From NCBI GenBank assembly GCA_037444725.1, contig JBBILW010000001.1, positions 1-64,000 on the forward strand: 64,000 nt of DNA, given 5' to 3'. How positions within the stretch are numbered: the stretch's first letter is position 1; every line of letters starts with the position of its first letter. The position numbers and the translations under genes were made by a program. Source of the stretch: CAIKKG01 sp037444725 (GTDB lineage Bacteria > Patescibacteriota > Minisyncoccia > UBA6257 > GWB1-50-10). The notes beneath the pieces were generated by a model. That model ran no database searches, was not told the DNA's origin, and saw nothing but the letters and a program-made list of their open reading frames with translations. Of this stretch, positions 1-7,786 are shown in pieces.

Positions 1-1339
1 ACGCATTGTGGTACCAGCGCGCATTCTTAATCGCGATTTTCGGCGACAGCAAAAGAATGCTGTAGAACGCCACCGTGACGAGACCTAAAATACTCACGTT
101 CATTATGAGACTCGTAATTTTCGGCAAGTTGTACGAAGCAATCGAAGAATGAAATTCCGCGCCTCCTAACACGTTCGGCAAAATGCCCGCGAGGAAGATG
201 ACGAGCGAGCTGACCGCCCACGAGTGGAACGTTTCAAAGATATTGGCTATCCAATAGAGCTTTGCGCGCCAAGGAAATTTTTTGTTTTTAATAAACGAAG
301 TGACGACAAACGGAATATTTTCGACGCCCCACGCCCATCTGCGCTGCTGTTTGTATAAGTTTCCCGCGGCGCTCAAGAAATGGTCGCCTGAAATCGCCTC
401 CATCGTAACCGGATAATGCAGGGGTACTACGCGCCAATCGCCCGCATAGCGATTGAGACACTGATAGAAGATGCGCGCATCTTCGGCAATCACGTTCGTA
501 TCCCAAAATCCCGCATCCACGAGCGCTGAAAGCGGCATGCTGTAACAGGAGAACGTCATGAGCATTTCCGGATGTCCCTGCTGGATGAGGCCCCAGAATG
601 AGCAGGAAAAACCGAGTAACCGAGCGAAAATCGGCACGTCATACGCATTCGAAAAAACTACGACGGGCTGATAACCCGCGTGGAGTGCGTTCGGCGTCGT
701 GAGGAATGTGTGCGTCAATATGCCAAAATAATCTTTTGTGGGATTCACATCGGCATCGAACACGGACACGAGCACTTCCTCCGCGCGCATGTCGGTGCCG
801 TGCACGAGATCTTCGTACATGCGCCGTGTCGCCCACGCTTCGTTCGACGCCTTTCCTGCCGCTTCTCCCGGAATAGACGCAGGATGAATAGTGATGAGCG
901 TGTGCTTGAAGCGCGCACCAAACTCTGCGATTATCTTTTTCGCCATGACCACATCCGCGTCACCCCCACGCTCCTCGAGTGCCAGTACCAGCATGATATT
1001 TTTGAGCGGGAAATTGGTATTCGTGAGGCTCAGGACGCTCTCGCGCACCACTTCATAGGGCTCCTTATATATGGTGAAAATTGCGGCATGCGTTATCTTC
1101 TCCCACGACTTCCCCGACGTATGCAGTTTCTGCAGCCAATCAACTCTCATATTTTTCTGCATGAGCAGAAACGAAGAGCGTAAGTGAAGCGTGAAGTAGA
1201 CCGTGCGGAAGAGCCAGAAGAGGTCGTAGAGCACAATGAAGATCGCCACCGCAAGCGGCAATTTCCAGGAAAGCAAAACGAGGGCCGCAAGCGTGCCCCA
1301 CGAAAGTATTCCCGGCAGAATCTCAAACACCCTTCTCAT
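1..1339 (-). CDS. GT2-family glycosyltransferase, cellulose-synthase-like (3' end outside window)
   Basis: Membrane-embedded family 2 glycosyltransferase, of the type that builds or exports a polysaccharide from nucleotide sugars. The first 446 residues are visible; the C-terminus runs off the left edge. Hydrophobic segments lie near residues 8-45. The catalytic core carries the DxD-type motif FDADVNP near 191-197, EDARIF near 287 and QQRRWAWG near 330, the (Q/R)xxRW signature of processive GT2 enzymes such as BcsA. Further membrane segments start near 363. The start at 1339 is fixed by an in-frame stop just upstream, and a promoter (-35 TTGAAT, -10 TATGAT) ends 6 nt before it, so the mRNA is probably leaderless. 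The sugar substrate cannot be read from sequence; surface polysaccharide synthesis is an inference. Confidence 0.85.
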   Translation of the reverse strand, partial: MRRVFEILPGILSWGTLAALVLLSWKLPLAVAIFIVLYDLFWLFRTVYFTLHLRSSFLLMQKNMRVDWLQKLHTSGKSWEKITHAAIFTIYKEPYEVVRESVLSLTNTNFPLKNIMLVLALEERGGDADVVMAKKIIAEFGARFKHTLITIHPASIPGEAAGKASNEAWATRRMYEDLVHGTDMRAEEVLVSVFDADVNPTKDYFGILTHTFLTTPNALHAGYQPVVVFSNAYDVPIFARLLGFSCSFWGLIQQGHPEMLMTFSCYSMPLSALVDAGFWDTNVIAEDARIFYQCLNRYAGDWRVVPLHYPVTMEAISGDHFLSAAGNLYKQQRRWAWGVENIPFVVTSFIKNKKFPWRAKLYWIANIFETFHSWAVSSLVIFLAGILPNVLGGAEFHSSIASYNLPKITSLIMNVSILGLVTVAFYSILLLSPKIAIKNARWYHNA

Positions 1340-1345
1340 GCGAAC

Positions 1346-1374
1346 ATCATATACATTGTGACTGCGCTATTCAA
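1346..1374 (-). promoter_or_regulatory. Promoter of the GT2 gene, leaderless type
   Basis: Minus-strand -35 TTGAAT (1369-1374), 17-bp spacer, -10 TATGAT (1346-1351). The start codon follows the -10 by 6 nt, so transcription should begin at or next to the ATG. Confidence 0.6.
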
Positions 1375-1377
1375 GAC

Positions 1378-1402
1378 AAATCCCCGCGCGTAGCGGGGAT
1401 TT
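1378..1402 (-). terminator. Hairpin between doxX and the GT2 gene
   Basis: Perfect 10-bp stem (AAATCCCCGC / GCGGGGATTT) with a 5-nt loop, directly downstream of the doxX stop. The tail on the minus strand is only moderately U-rich, so termination may be partial. Confidence 0.6.
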
Positions 1403-1423
1403 GTGCGTACTATTTCTTTATTG

Positions 1424-1828
1424 TTAGAGCACCGAAAGCGCGAGCGCACTGTCTACACTGCACGCGCCTGGCCCCATGAAGACGAGCGCGAGCGCCACAG
1501 CAAGAATAAGAAGCTCGAACTCATATCCTCCCACGAGCGATTCGCCCTTCTTCACCGTACAGAGAATCACCGCGAATTCGATAACGAGAAGTATGGCAAC
1601 GATTTGCGTGAACGCTCCCGCAATCAGCATAAGCGCACCCACCACCTCGACAATCGCGACCGCAGGACCCCAAAACCAGCCCGGCGCGAATCCCATTACC
1701 TCCACATCGTCTTCCCAGCGGTTCTCATGCATAAGTTTCGGCCATCCGTGCACGAGAAGAATGAGACCGAGTACGAGACGAAGCACGAGCGGCCCCATAC
1801 TGCTCCACATTAATAATGATTCGATCAT
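1424..1828 (-). CDS. DoxX family membrane protein
   Basis: A 134-aa four-helix membrane protein of the DoxX/DoxD superfamily. Visible are the N-terminal helix with a glycine-rich LGLILLVHGWPKL segment typical of the family, an amphipathic linker and three further hydrophobic helices. Members are linked to redox or sulfur metabolism in other bacteria, but the role here is unknown. The ATG at 1828 was chosen over upstream in-frame codons because a TATAAT box ends 6 nt before it and the extra N-terminal residues of the longer frame are polar and overlap tsaD. It is divergent from tsaD, sharing a roughly 60-bp promoter region. Confidence 0.75.
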   Translation of the reverse strand: MIESLLMWSSMGPLVLRLVLGLILLVHGWPKLMHENRWEDDVEVMGFAPGWFWGPAVAIVEVVGALMLIAGAFTQIVAILLVIEFAVILCTVKKGESLVGGYEFELLILAVALALVFMGPGACSVDSALALSVL

Positions 1829-1834
1829 GGAAAT

Positions 1835-1840
1835 ATTATA
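1835..1840 (-). promoter_or_regulatory. -10 box of doxX
   Basis: Minus-strand TATAAT ending 6 nt before the chosen ATG at 1828; no convincing -35 is seen. It predicts a leaderless transcript and supports the short start. Confidence 0.5.
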
Positions 1841-1850
1841 CATTATTTTT

Positions 1851-1879
1851 TTGATTAATTGTGAGTCTGCCCCTATAAT
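1851..1879 (+). promoter_or_regulatory. Promoter of tsaD
   Basis: -35 TTGATT (1851-1856), exactly 17 bp, perfect -10 TATAAT (1874-1879). The ATG at 1888 is 8 nt downstream of the -10, so the transcript should have at most a 1-2 nt leader. Confidence 0.7.
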
Positions 1880-1887
1880 CGAGATTG

Positions 1888-2925
1888 ATGAGGATACTCG
1901 CCATCGAGACATCATGCGATGAGACTGCGCTTGCACTTCTTGAGTGCTCGGGCGGCCTTACCGCGCCTAAGTTTAAGGTGCAAAAAAGCCTTATTTCATC
2001 GCAAATTCCGATGCATCGCCCCTTTGGCGGCGTGGTTCCCAATATCGCGAAGCGCGAACACCTTATTCATCTTCCCCTTCTCTTTGCGGAAATGCAGAAA
2101 GCAATCGGCAAGAAAACAATCGATATCGTTGCGGTTACTGTGGGGCCTGGCCTTGAGCCTGCACTCTGGACCGGCATCGGTTTTGCAAAAGAAATCCATA
2201 AACAATATTTTCCGAAGGCGCAGCTTCTTGGCGTCAATCATATGGAAGGGCACCTGTTTAGCTTCCTCCTTGCCGAAGCTAGGGCAGAAAATACCTATTC
2301 CGTAAAAAATCTCAAGAAACTCTTCCCCGCCATCGGTGTTGTGGTAAGCGGCGGACACACGATGCTCATCAAGATGGAATCGCTGGTGAAATGGAAGAAG
2401 CTCGGCGAGACGCGCGACGACGCCATTGGCGAAGCGTTCGATAAGGTGGCGCGCGTATTGAAGCTTTCCTACCCAGGAGGCCCCGAAATCGAGGCTCTTG
2501 GAAAGAAAGGCAACGCGCACGCAATCGCGTTTCCGCGCCCCATGATTGGTTCCCCCGATTATGAGTTCAGTTTTTCCGGCATCAAAACATCAGTGCTCTA
2601 TTATATGCGTGATAACCCTCAAGCGAACCCCGCGGACGTTGCCGCAAGCTTTCAGCAAGCTGCGGTTGATGTCATGGTCAAGAAGACCGAAAAAGCGGTC
2701 CGCCAATTTTCGGCGCAATCAATCCTCCTCTCGGGAGGTGTTGCCGCAAATACGGCACTCCGCACCGCACTGGCAGGCAAGGCAGATGAGCTCCACGCCC
2801 GCTTTTTCGCGCCTTCCCACGCTTTTAATACCGATAATGCAGCAATGATCGGCGTTGCGGCCTATATGAGCCATTTGAGGAAAAAGAACCGCACAATGCG
2901 GGCAAATGCCAATATCTCCCTCTAA
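1888..2925 (+). CDS. tsaD: tRNA N6-adenosine threonylcarbamoyltransferase TsaD
   Basis: Catalytic ASKHA-fold protein that transfers threonylcarbamoyl from TC-AMP to A37 of ANN-decoding tRNAs. The 345-aa length matches the family. It opens with MRILAIETSCDET, the phosphate-binding loop, and carries the metal-binding HxxxH in NHMEGH (His118 and His122), plus VSGGHT and SGGVAANTALR near the C-terminus. A TTG codon sits directly before the ATG; ATG 1888 was preferred because of the tight promoter spacing. The partners TsaB, TsaC and TsaE are not in the window. The gene is followed by a possible small RNA and nusA. Confidence 0.95.
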   Translation: MRILAIETSCDETALALLECSGGLTAPKFKVQKSLISSQIPMHRPFGGVVPNIAKREHLIHLPLLFAEMQKAIGKKTIDIVAVTVGPGLEPALWTGIGFAKEIHKQYFPKAQLLGVNHMEGHLFSFLLAEARAENTYSVKNLKKLFPAIGVVVSGGHTMLIKMESLVKWKKLGETRDDAIGEAFDKVARVLKLSYPGGPEIEALGKKGNAHAIAFPRPMIGSPDYEFSFSGIKTSVLYYMRDNPQANPADVAASFQQAAVDVMVKKTEKAVRQFSAQSILLSGGVAANTALRTALAGKADELHARFFAPSHAFNTDNAAMIGVAAYMSHLRKKNRTMRANANISL

Positions 2926-2983
2926 ACGGCCCCTGAAGGTTATCCACAGCCGGCGCGCTTAACAGAATAATCGAATGTGTTAT

Positions 2984-3110
2984 TATAATGTCAGTTTCAT
3001 TGAAATACTCGGTCATAAGCCATACGCGAGATCAAACTCGTAACTACTTGGGCACGTGAAGCGCCCAATCCCATCTACGGACCCCTCAAGGGGTCCTATT
3101 CTTTTATATA
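2984..3110 (+). ncRNA. Candidate small RNA of about 110 nt between tsaD and nusA
   Basis: A TATAAT box (2984-2989) stands in the intergenic gap with no start codon after it, and a strong intrinsic terminator closes the unit about 110 nt later. In between are a stem TTGGGC / GCCCAA and competing CGAG / CTCG pairings. I could not match it to 6S, SRP, tmRNA or RNase P RNA. The -35 region is weak. It may also be just the tsaD trailer. Confidence 0.3.
3079..3110 (+). terminator. Intrinsic terminator upstream of nusA
   Basis: Stem GGACCCC / GGGGTCC with TCAA loop followed by a T-rich stretch (TATTCTTTTA). It separates tsaD and the candidate RNA from nusA. Confidence 0.8.
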
Positions 3111-3130
3111 TTTTTGGCACTTTCCGCTTC

Positions 3131-3222
3131 TTGCGCGTGATGGGAAAATATAGTATAGTCATTGACGTAGGTCGAAAGTCCGCTCCCGAAGAGCGGATAA
3201 AATTTTATAAAAATAATCAAAA
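3131..3222 (+). promoter_or_regulatory. nusA promoter and structured leader
   Basis: -35 TTGCGC (3131-3136), 17-bp spacer, -10 TATAGT (3154-3159). The predicted leader is about 57 nt and contains a CCGCTC / GAGCGG hairpin followed by an A/T-rich stretch up to the ATG. A leader of this length is unusual in this window, where most promoters abut the start codon, so the hairpin may be regulatory. Confidence 0.5.
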
Positions 3223-4455
3223 ATGATGAATCTCAAAGAGCTGAGCGGCGCAGTCCAGCAAATCGCCGCGGAGAAGGGCATTCCTCCGGAAAAGGTCATG
3301 GCGGCGATAGAGGCGGCAATCGCAGCAGCCTATAAAAAGGAGTACCGCAAGCGCAGCGAGGTAGTACGCGCAAAGGTAGACGGCCGCACCGGCGAACTCA
3401 AGTTCTGGCAGGTGAAGACGGTCGTTGATCCGACGCAGGTCCGCATCGTTTCCGAAGAGGAACTTGCGGAAAAGGAGAAGGAAGCGAAAGAAACCCGCGG
3501 ACGCGGACGCGAGGAAGCGCACGTGAAAGAAGAGGAGGAAGGCTTGCTCCCCCGCTACAATCCGGACCGCCATATCTTCCTTGAAGAGGCAAAGCACATC
3601 AAGAAAGATGCAGCAGTGGACGAAGAACTCGAGTTTCCGCTCGAGCCGCATTCCGATTTCGGCCGCATTGCCGCACAAACGGCGAAACAGGTCGTACTCC
3701 AGAATATCCGCGATGCGGAACGCGCGTCGGTACAGGAAGAATTTGCGGACAAGCAAGGCAGCATCGTGAGTGGCATTATCCAGCGTTTTGAACGCGGCAA
3801 TGTCTATATCGATCTCGGCCGCGCCATCGGCATCATGTTCCGCAACGAGAGCATCCCGGGCGAGCACTATCGCGTGGGAGAACGTATGCGCTTCTACGTG
3901 CTTGCGGTCCAGTCGGATGTGCGCCACCCCGGCATCGTATTGTCGCGCGCGCATCCCATGTTCGTTTCAAAACTTTTTGAACTCGAGGTTCCTGAAATCG
4001 CGGACAAGACTGTTGAAATAAAACAGGTTGCGCGCGAACCGGGCAGCCGCACAAAGATTGCCGTCCATTCGAAAGAAGAGGGCGTGGATCCCGTTGGTTC
4101 CGCAGTCGGCCAGCGCGGCACCCGCGTCATGGCGGTGACTAACGAACTCGGCAACGAGAAAATCGATATCATCGAGTGGTCCGAAGATCCGGAGAAATTT
4201 ATCGCGCACGCGATATCTCCCGCAAAGGCGAAGCTCGTTGAGATTCTTGAACGACGCGAGGCGCGCGTCTTGGTTCCCGAGGACCAGCTCTCGCTCGCTA
4301 TCGGTAAGGGCGGACAAAACGTACGTCTCGCCGCGAAACTCACCGGATGGAAAATCGACGTCCGTTCACAATCAAATCCCGAGGCAGTTCTCGAAGGAGG
4401 TGTTGCGATAGCGGCGGAAGAAGAAACAAAAGAAACGGGTTCAACGAACTCATAA
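3223..4455 (+). CDS. nusA: Transcription termination/antitermination factor NusA
   Basis: RNA polymerase-binding factor that modulates pausing, termination and antitermination. The 410-aa protein has the N-terminal polymerase-binding domain (about 1-170, with a charged insertion of Glu/Lys/Arg near 85-110), an S1 domain (GSIVSGIIQRFERGNVYIDLG, broken here as family recognition near 180-245), then tandem KH domains (KIAVHSKEEGVDPVGS with GQRGTRV, and LSLAIGKGGQNVRLA near 360). The C-terminal acidic repeats of enterobacterial NusA are absent, as usual outside proteobacteria. There are two adjacent ATGs (3223, 3226); either may be used. The usual neighbours rimP and infB are missing, and hppA follows 19 nt later. 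Confidence 0.93.
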   Translation: MMNLKELSGAVQQIAAEKGIPPEKVMAAIEAAIAAAYKKEYRKRSEVVRAKVDGRTGELKFWQVKTVVDPTQVRIVSEEELAEKEKEAKETRGRGREEAHVKEEEEGLLPRYNPDRHIFLEEAKHIKKDAAVDEELEFPLEPHSDFGRIAAQTAKQVVLQNIRDAERASVQEEFADKQGSIVSGIIQRFERGNVYIDLGRAIGIMFRNESIPGEHYRVGERMRFYVLAVQSDVRHPGIVLSRAHPMFVSKLFELEVPEIADKTVEIKQVAREPGSRTKIAVHSKEEGVDPVGSAVGQRGTRVMAVTNELGNEKIDIIEWSEDPEKFIAHAISPAKAKLVEILERREARVLVPEDQLSLAIGKGGQNVRLAAKLTGWKIDVRSQSNPEAVLEGGVAIAAEEETKETGSTNS

Positions 4456-4474
4456 TAATCACACGTAATTCACT

Positions 4475-6439
4475 ATGATGTATCTTATTTTCGGTTCGAT
4501 AGCGCTTGCCGGAATATACACCGCCTACTTGGCACTCTGGCTCAAGAAGCAGCCTGCAGGCAATGCAAAAATGCAGGAGATTTCGAAAGCAATCCAGGTG
4601 GGTTCATGGGCGTATCTTACCCGCCAATACAAGACGGTGGGCGTGGTATTCGCCGTGCTGCTCGTCGCAATTTATGTTGCGCTCGGCTGGATGATGGCGC
4701 TCGGCTTCTTCGTGGGTGCAGTCGCGTCAGCGCTCGCAGGATTCCTCGGTATGATTGTCTCTGTTCACTCGAACGCAAAAACCGCTGAAGCTGCACGCAA
4801 CGGACTCGGTTCCGCGCTCTCACTCGCCTTCAAGGCGGGTTCGGTCACGGGCTTTCTTGTGGTGATGCTCGGCCTTCTCTCTGTCTCCGCATTCTATTTG
4901 GTGAGCGGCAGCGTGAGCGGTCTCATCGGCCTTGGATTCGGCGCGAGTCTCATCTCGGTCTTCGCGCGTCTTGGCGGCGGCATCTTTACGAAAGCTGCCG
5001 ACGTCGGCACTGACCTCGTCGGAAAAGTTGAAGCAGGTATTCCCGAGGATGATCCGAGAAACCCGGGCGTCATCGCGGACAACGTCGGCGACAACGTCGG
5101 CGACTGCGCGGGTATGGCGGCAGACCTTTTTGAAACGTATGCAGTGACACTTACTGCGGCGATTCTCTTGGGCTCGCTCACACTCTCCGGCAACGCACTC
5201 TTCTTCCCGCTCGTTCTCGGCGCACTCGCCATCATCGCTTCGATTGTCGGCGCATTCTTTGTGCGCGTAGGAAAAGATCAGGGCATTATGCGTGCGCTCT
5301 ACAAGGGTCTCATCGCATCACTCGCGGTCTCCGGCGTGCTCTTCTACTTCGCGACGAAATGTTATTTCGGAGGAAACTTTATGCCGATTTTCGTCTCGAC
5401 GCTTGTCGGTCTCGCAGTCACCGCGCTCATGGTGGTCATCACTGATTACTACACGGCGAAAAAATTCCGCCCGGTTAAATCAATCGCGGAAGCTTCGAAC
5501 TCAGGACACGGCACTAACATTATCATCGGTCTTTCTGTCGGTATGGAAGCGACGCTCGTTCCGATTCTTGTCATAGTCGCGGGCATGCTCGTCGCGTATG
5601 GCTTCGCCGGAATTTACGGTGTCGCGATTGCGGCGGTTTCCATGCTCTCGGTCGCGGGCATCGTTGTCGCGATTGACGCGTTCGGTCCGATTACCGACAA
5701 CGCGGGCGGTATCGCCGAAATGAGCGGCGCTCCCGAATCAGTCCGCACGATTACCGACGCGCTCGACGCGGTCGGCAACACGACGAAAGCGGTCACGAAA
5801 GGTTACGCAATCGCATCGGCAGGTCTCGCGGCACTTGTGCTCTTCTCCGGATTTGCCGAAGAAGTGTTGAAGCGTTTTTCGACCACCACGTTCGATCTTC
5901 AGAATCCGATGGTCCTCGTAGGACTTCTCCTCGGCGCCGCAGTTCCCTATCTCTTTGCATCCATCGCAATGAAGTCAGTCGGCAAAGCGGCGGGAGCAAT
6001 CGTTGAAGAAATCCGCCGACAGTTCCGCGAAATCAAAGGACTCATGGAAGGCACTGCGAAACCGGAATACGATAAGGCGGTCGACATCGTCACGAAGGCG
6101 GCACTTCGTGAGATGATTGTGCCCGCACTCCTCCCGGTCGTCTCGGTGCTTCTCGTAGGGTTTGGTTTCGGCAAGGAAGCACTCGGCGGTTTCCTCATGG
6201 GTACCATTATCTCGGGTCTCTTCATCGGCATCTCGATGACCTCGGGAGGCGCCGCGTGGGACAACGCGAAGAAGTACATCGAAGAGGGCCACTTTGGCGG
6301 CAAGGGTTCCGATGCGCACAAGGCGGCGGTAACGGGAGACACGGTTGGCGATCCTTATAAGGACACCGCCGGTCCCGCAGTCAACCCGCTCATCAAAGTC
6401 ATCAACATCGTCGCGCTTCTCATGGTTCCGTTCCTCTAA
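4475..6439 (+). CDS. hppA: Membrane-bound pyrophosphatase, proton-pumping, probably K+-independent
   Basis: Integral membrane enzyme that couples PPi hydrolysis to ion pumping across the cytoplasmic membrane; 654 aa with about 16 membrane helices, the usual size. Substrate-binding signatures are visible: DVGTDLVGKVEAGIPEDD, DNVGDNVGDCAGMAADLFE and the C-terminal DNAKKYIE and GDPYKDTAGP blocks. The segment GNTTKAVTKGYA places Lys438 at the position where K+-dependent enzymes have Ala, which by the known Ala/Lys rule predicts a K+-independent H+ pump. In a cell with few respiratory genes such a pump would recover energy from biosynthetic PPi. No SD is seen; two ATGs are adjacent at 4475 and 4478. 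Confidence 0.95.
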   Translation: MMYLIFGSIALAGIYTAYLALWLKKQPAGNAKMQEISKAIQVGSWAYLTRQYKTVGVVFAVLLVAIYVALGWMMALGFFVGAVASALAGFLGMIVSVHSNAKTAEAARNGLGSALSLAFKAGSVTGFLVVMLGLLSVSAFYLVSGSVSGLIGLGFGASLISVFARLGGGIFTKAADVGTDLVGKVEAGIPEDDPRNPGVIADNVGDNVGDCAGMAADLFETYAVTLTAAILLGSLTLSGNALFFPLVLGALAIIASIVGAFFVRVGKDQGIMRALYKGLIASLAVSGVLFYFATKCYFGGNFMPIFVSTLVGLAVTALMVVITDYYTAKKFRPVKSIAEASNSGHGTNIIIGLSVGMEATLVPILVIVAGMLVAYGFAGIYGVAIAAVSMLSVAGIVVAIDAFGPITDNAGGIAEMSGAPESVRTITDALDAVGNTTKAVTKGYAIASAGLAALVLFSGFAEEVLKRFSTTTFDLQNPMVLVGLLLGAAVPYLFASIAMKSVGKAAGAIVEEIRRQFREIKGLMEGTAKPEYDKAVDIVTKAALREMIVPALLPVVSVLLVGFGFGKEALGGFLMGTIISGLFIGISMTSGGAAWDNAKKYIEEGHFGGKGSDAHKAAVTGDTVGDPYKDTAGPAVNPLIKVINIVALLMVPFL

Positions 6440-6452
6440 ACCGACGATTACG

Positions 6453-6487
6453 AAAAACGCCCTGTAACACCGGGGCGTTTTTTTGTT
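6453..6487 (+). terminator. Terminator of hppA
   Basis: A/C/G-rich stem (AAAACGCC / GGCGTTTT type) followed by a run of eight T on the plus strand, just after the hppA stop. Confidence 0.8.
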
Positions 6488-6520
6488 TGTTACCTGCGTT
6501 ACAGCACGCACGAAACAAAA

Positions 6521-6538
6521 ATGTTTAGGATGAAACAT
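6521..6538. repeat. 18-bp palindromic repeat, copy in the hppA-hsp20 gap
   Basis: ATGTTTAGGATGAAACAT, with flanking AAA/TTT extending the arms to 9 bp. It is the exact reverse complement of the sequence at 11058-11075 and matches 10948-10964. It lies between two convergent genes and is not part of either terminator. Confidence 0.7.
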
Positions 6539-6574
6539 TTTCAAGAAGCCGGTAGATCAGTAAATATGCGGGTC

Positions 6575-6601
6575 ACAAAAAACAGCCCCGCGAGGGGCTG
6601 T
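6575..6601 (-). terminator. Terminator of hsp20
   Basis: Minus-strand stem CAGCCCC / GGGGCTG with a 4-nt loop and T6 tail, right after the hsp20 stop. Confidence 0.85.
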
Positions 6602-6607
6602 CATTCG

Positions 6608-7072
6608 TTAGTCGGATTTCACCTTCACTTTCTTTGCGCGCTGACGATTCAACTTCGGCATCCTGATAGTCAACACTCCATTCTTTACCGTCGCCGTGGA
6701 CTTTTCCGGATCAACTTCAGCGGGGAGAATGACCGAACGTGAGAACCTTCCCCAAAAACATTCCTGATAGAAATAATCCTTGTCCGCAATCTGCTCCACC
6801 TTCTCGCGCTGACCCTTGATGGTGACGGACTCGTTCGTGATGTGGATGTCGAGTTCATCCGGCGTTACGCCCGCAACCGTCGACTGCACGATGATGTCAT
6901 CACCCTCCTGGTACACATCCACCGTAAGCCGTCCTTCCGTTTCGTCGTCGTCGATTTCGGTCACCTCCTCATCGCGGCGCGATTTCGGTTCTTTTTCCAC
7001 GGTCACTTTCGTCGGCTCCGATTTTACTTTTGCGAGCTCTACAAAAATGTCGTTGTGTTCGTTGTTCTCCAT
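6608..7072 (-). CDS. Small heat shock protein, Hsp20/alpha-crystallin family
   Basis: ATP-independent holdase chaperone. The 154-aa protein has a charged N-terminal arm (about 1-48) followed by the alpha-crystallin domain, recognisable from GRLTVDVYQEGDDI at its start, the VAGVTPDELDIHI strand region and the closing NGVLTIRMPK. A lysine/arginine-rich tail follows in place of a clear IxI motif. A -10 TATAAT (7081-7086 on the minus strand) ends 8 nt before the ATG, predicting a leaderless mRNA. No CIRCE-like or other heat-shock operator was recognised. It begins 10 nt after the end of prsW but has its own promoter. Confidence 0.92.
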   Translation of the reverse strand: MENNEHNDIFVELAKVKSEPTKVTVEKEPKSRRDEEVTEIDDDETEGRLTVDVYQEGDDIIVQSTVAGVTPDELDIHITNESVTIKGQREKVEQIADKDYFYQECFWGRFSRSVILPAEVDPEKSTATVKNGVLTIRMPKLNRQRAKKVKVKSD

Positions 7073-7080
7073 ACAGTCAC

Positions 7081-7086
7081 ATTATA
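7081..7086 (-). promoter_or_regulatory. -10 box of hsp20
   Basis: TATAAT on the minus strand, 8 nt before the ATG and overlapping the prsW stop codon region. No -35 match at 17 bp. Confidence 0.5.
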
Positions 7087-7786
7087 TCACACCCTCCTCC
7101 TTCTCGCGTCTGATTTTTTCAAAGTCATTTAATACAAAGAAAGTGACGCTTACAAGGAATAAACTCGGCACGAGAAGATTGGTGTCCTGCATCACGTAGA
7201 CGAGATAATTGAAAATGCCGTGCACGATCGATGCAATCACAAGTCCGATTATTATGAAGCGCCACTCCTCTTTCTTCACAATGCCATGCGCCCAGTAGTA
7301 ACCGATGAGCGCCGACGCGAGCGTATGAAGGAGCGTTGCGCCGATAAGACGGAGCAGCAGCGCCTGGCCTGCGCCCGCGATTTCGTGAAGACCTGAGACG
7401 CCGAAGAATGAACTCAACACAAAAATATTTTCTATCGTCGCAAACCCGAGACCCGCGACCACCATGTAAATCATTCCATCAATCGGCTCGTCAAAATCCG
7501 GAAGCCAGCGCACTGAAGCATATGCGCCCCAAAACTTGAGCGCCTCTTCGATGACCGAGTAGAGAAACATAGCGACGAAAAACATTCCGGGAATTCCCGA
7601 AATTTCTTTTTCGAGAATCAACTGTACGAGGAGCGCGGGTACACTCATTATGGCGCCGTAGATGAACGTCTTGATGATGAGACTCGCGGGCTCACCGTGG
7701 TCATCTTCCCGCAAAAAGAATGCGAGCCAGATGAGCGCGGGGAGAAACGCGAGTGCGACCGTCGCGATGATAGAGAGTGCTACCAT
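7082..7786 (-). CDS. PrsW family intramembrane metalloprotease
   Basis: A 234-aa polytopic membrane protein of the PrsW/CPBP-like clan. Family motifs are visible: an EEALKFW segment near residue 77, the ENIFVL block near 115, HTLASALIGYYWAHG near 147-160 and HGIFNYL near 190, supplying the Glu and His residues expected for the intramembrane zinc site. PrsW proteases cleave membrane-anchored anti-sigma factors in Bacillus and related bacteria; the substrate here is unknown. The start codon overlaps the 3' end of valS by 7 nt, indicating translational coupling in a valS-prsW operon. Confidence 0.82.
   Translation of the reverse strand: MVALSIIATVALAFLPALIWLAFFLREDDHGEPASLIIKTFIYGAIMSVPALLVQLILEKEISGIPGMFFVAMFLYSVIEEALKFWGAYASVRWLPDFDEPIDGMIYMVVAGLGFATIENIFVLSSFFGVSGLHEIAGAGQALLLRLIGATLLHTLASALIGYYWAHGIVKKEEWRFIIIGLVIASIVHGIFNYLVYVMQDTNLLVPSLFLVSVTFFVLNDFEKIRREKEEGVI

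Noticed and set aside
680..1183. Open frame of 167 codons on the plus strand
   Set aside because: It lies antisense to the GT2 glycosyltransferase, whose motifs and membrane segments are clear; the plus-strand translation is rich in Arg/His/Cys and has no family features.
2940..2948. Perfect DnaA box TTATCCACA after tsaD, and another at 34802-34810 after pnp
   Set aside because: Each is isolated, with no second box or unwinding region nearby; single 9-mers of this kind are expected by chance or as titration sites.
3172..3200. RNase P RNA-like string (GTCGAAAGTCCGCTCC) in the nusA leader
   Set aside because: RNase P RNA needs about 300 nt and the nusA start follows within 50 nt; the match is too short and the surrounding structure is absent.
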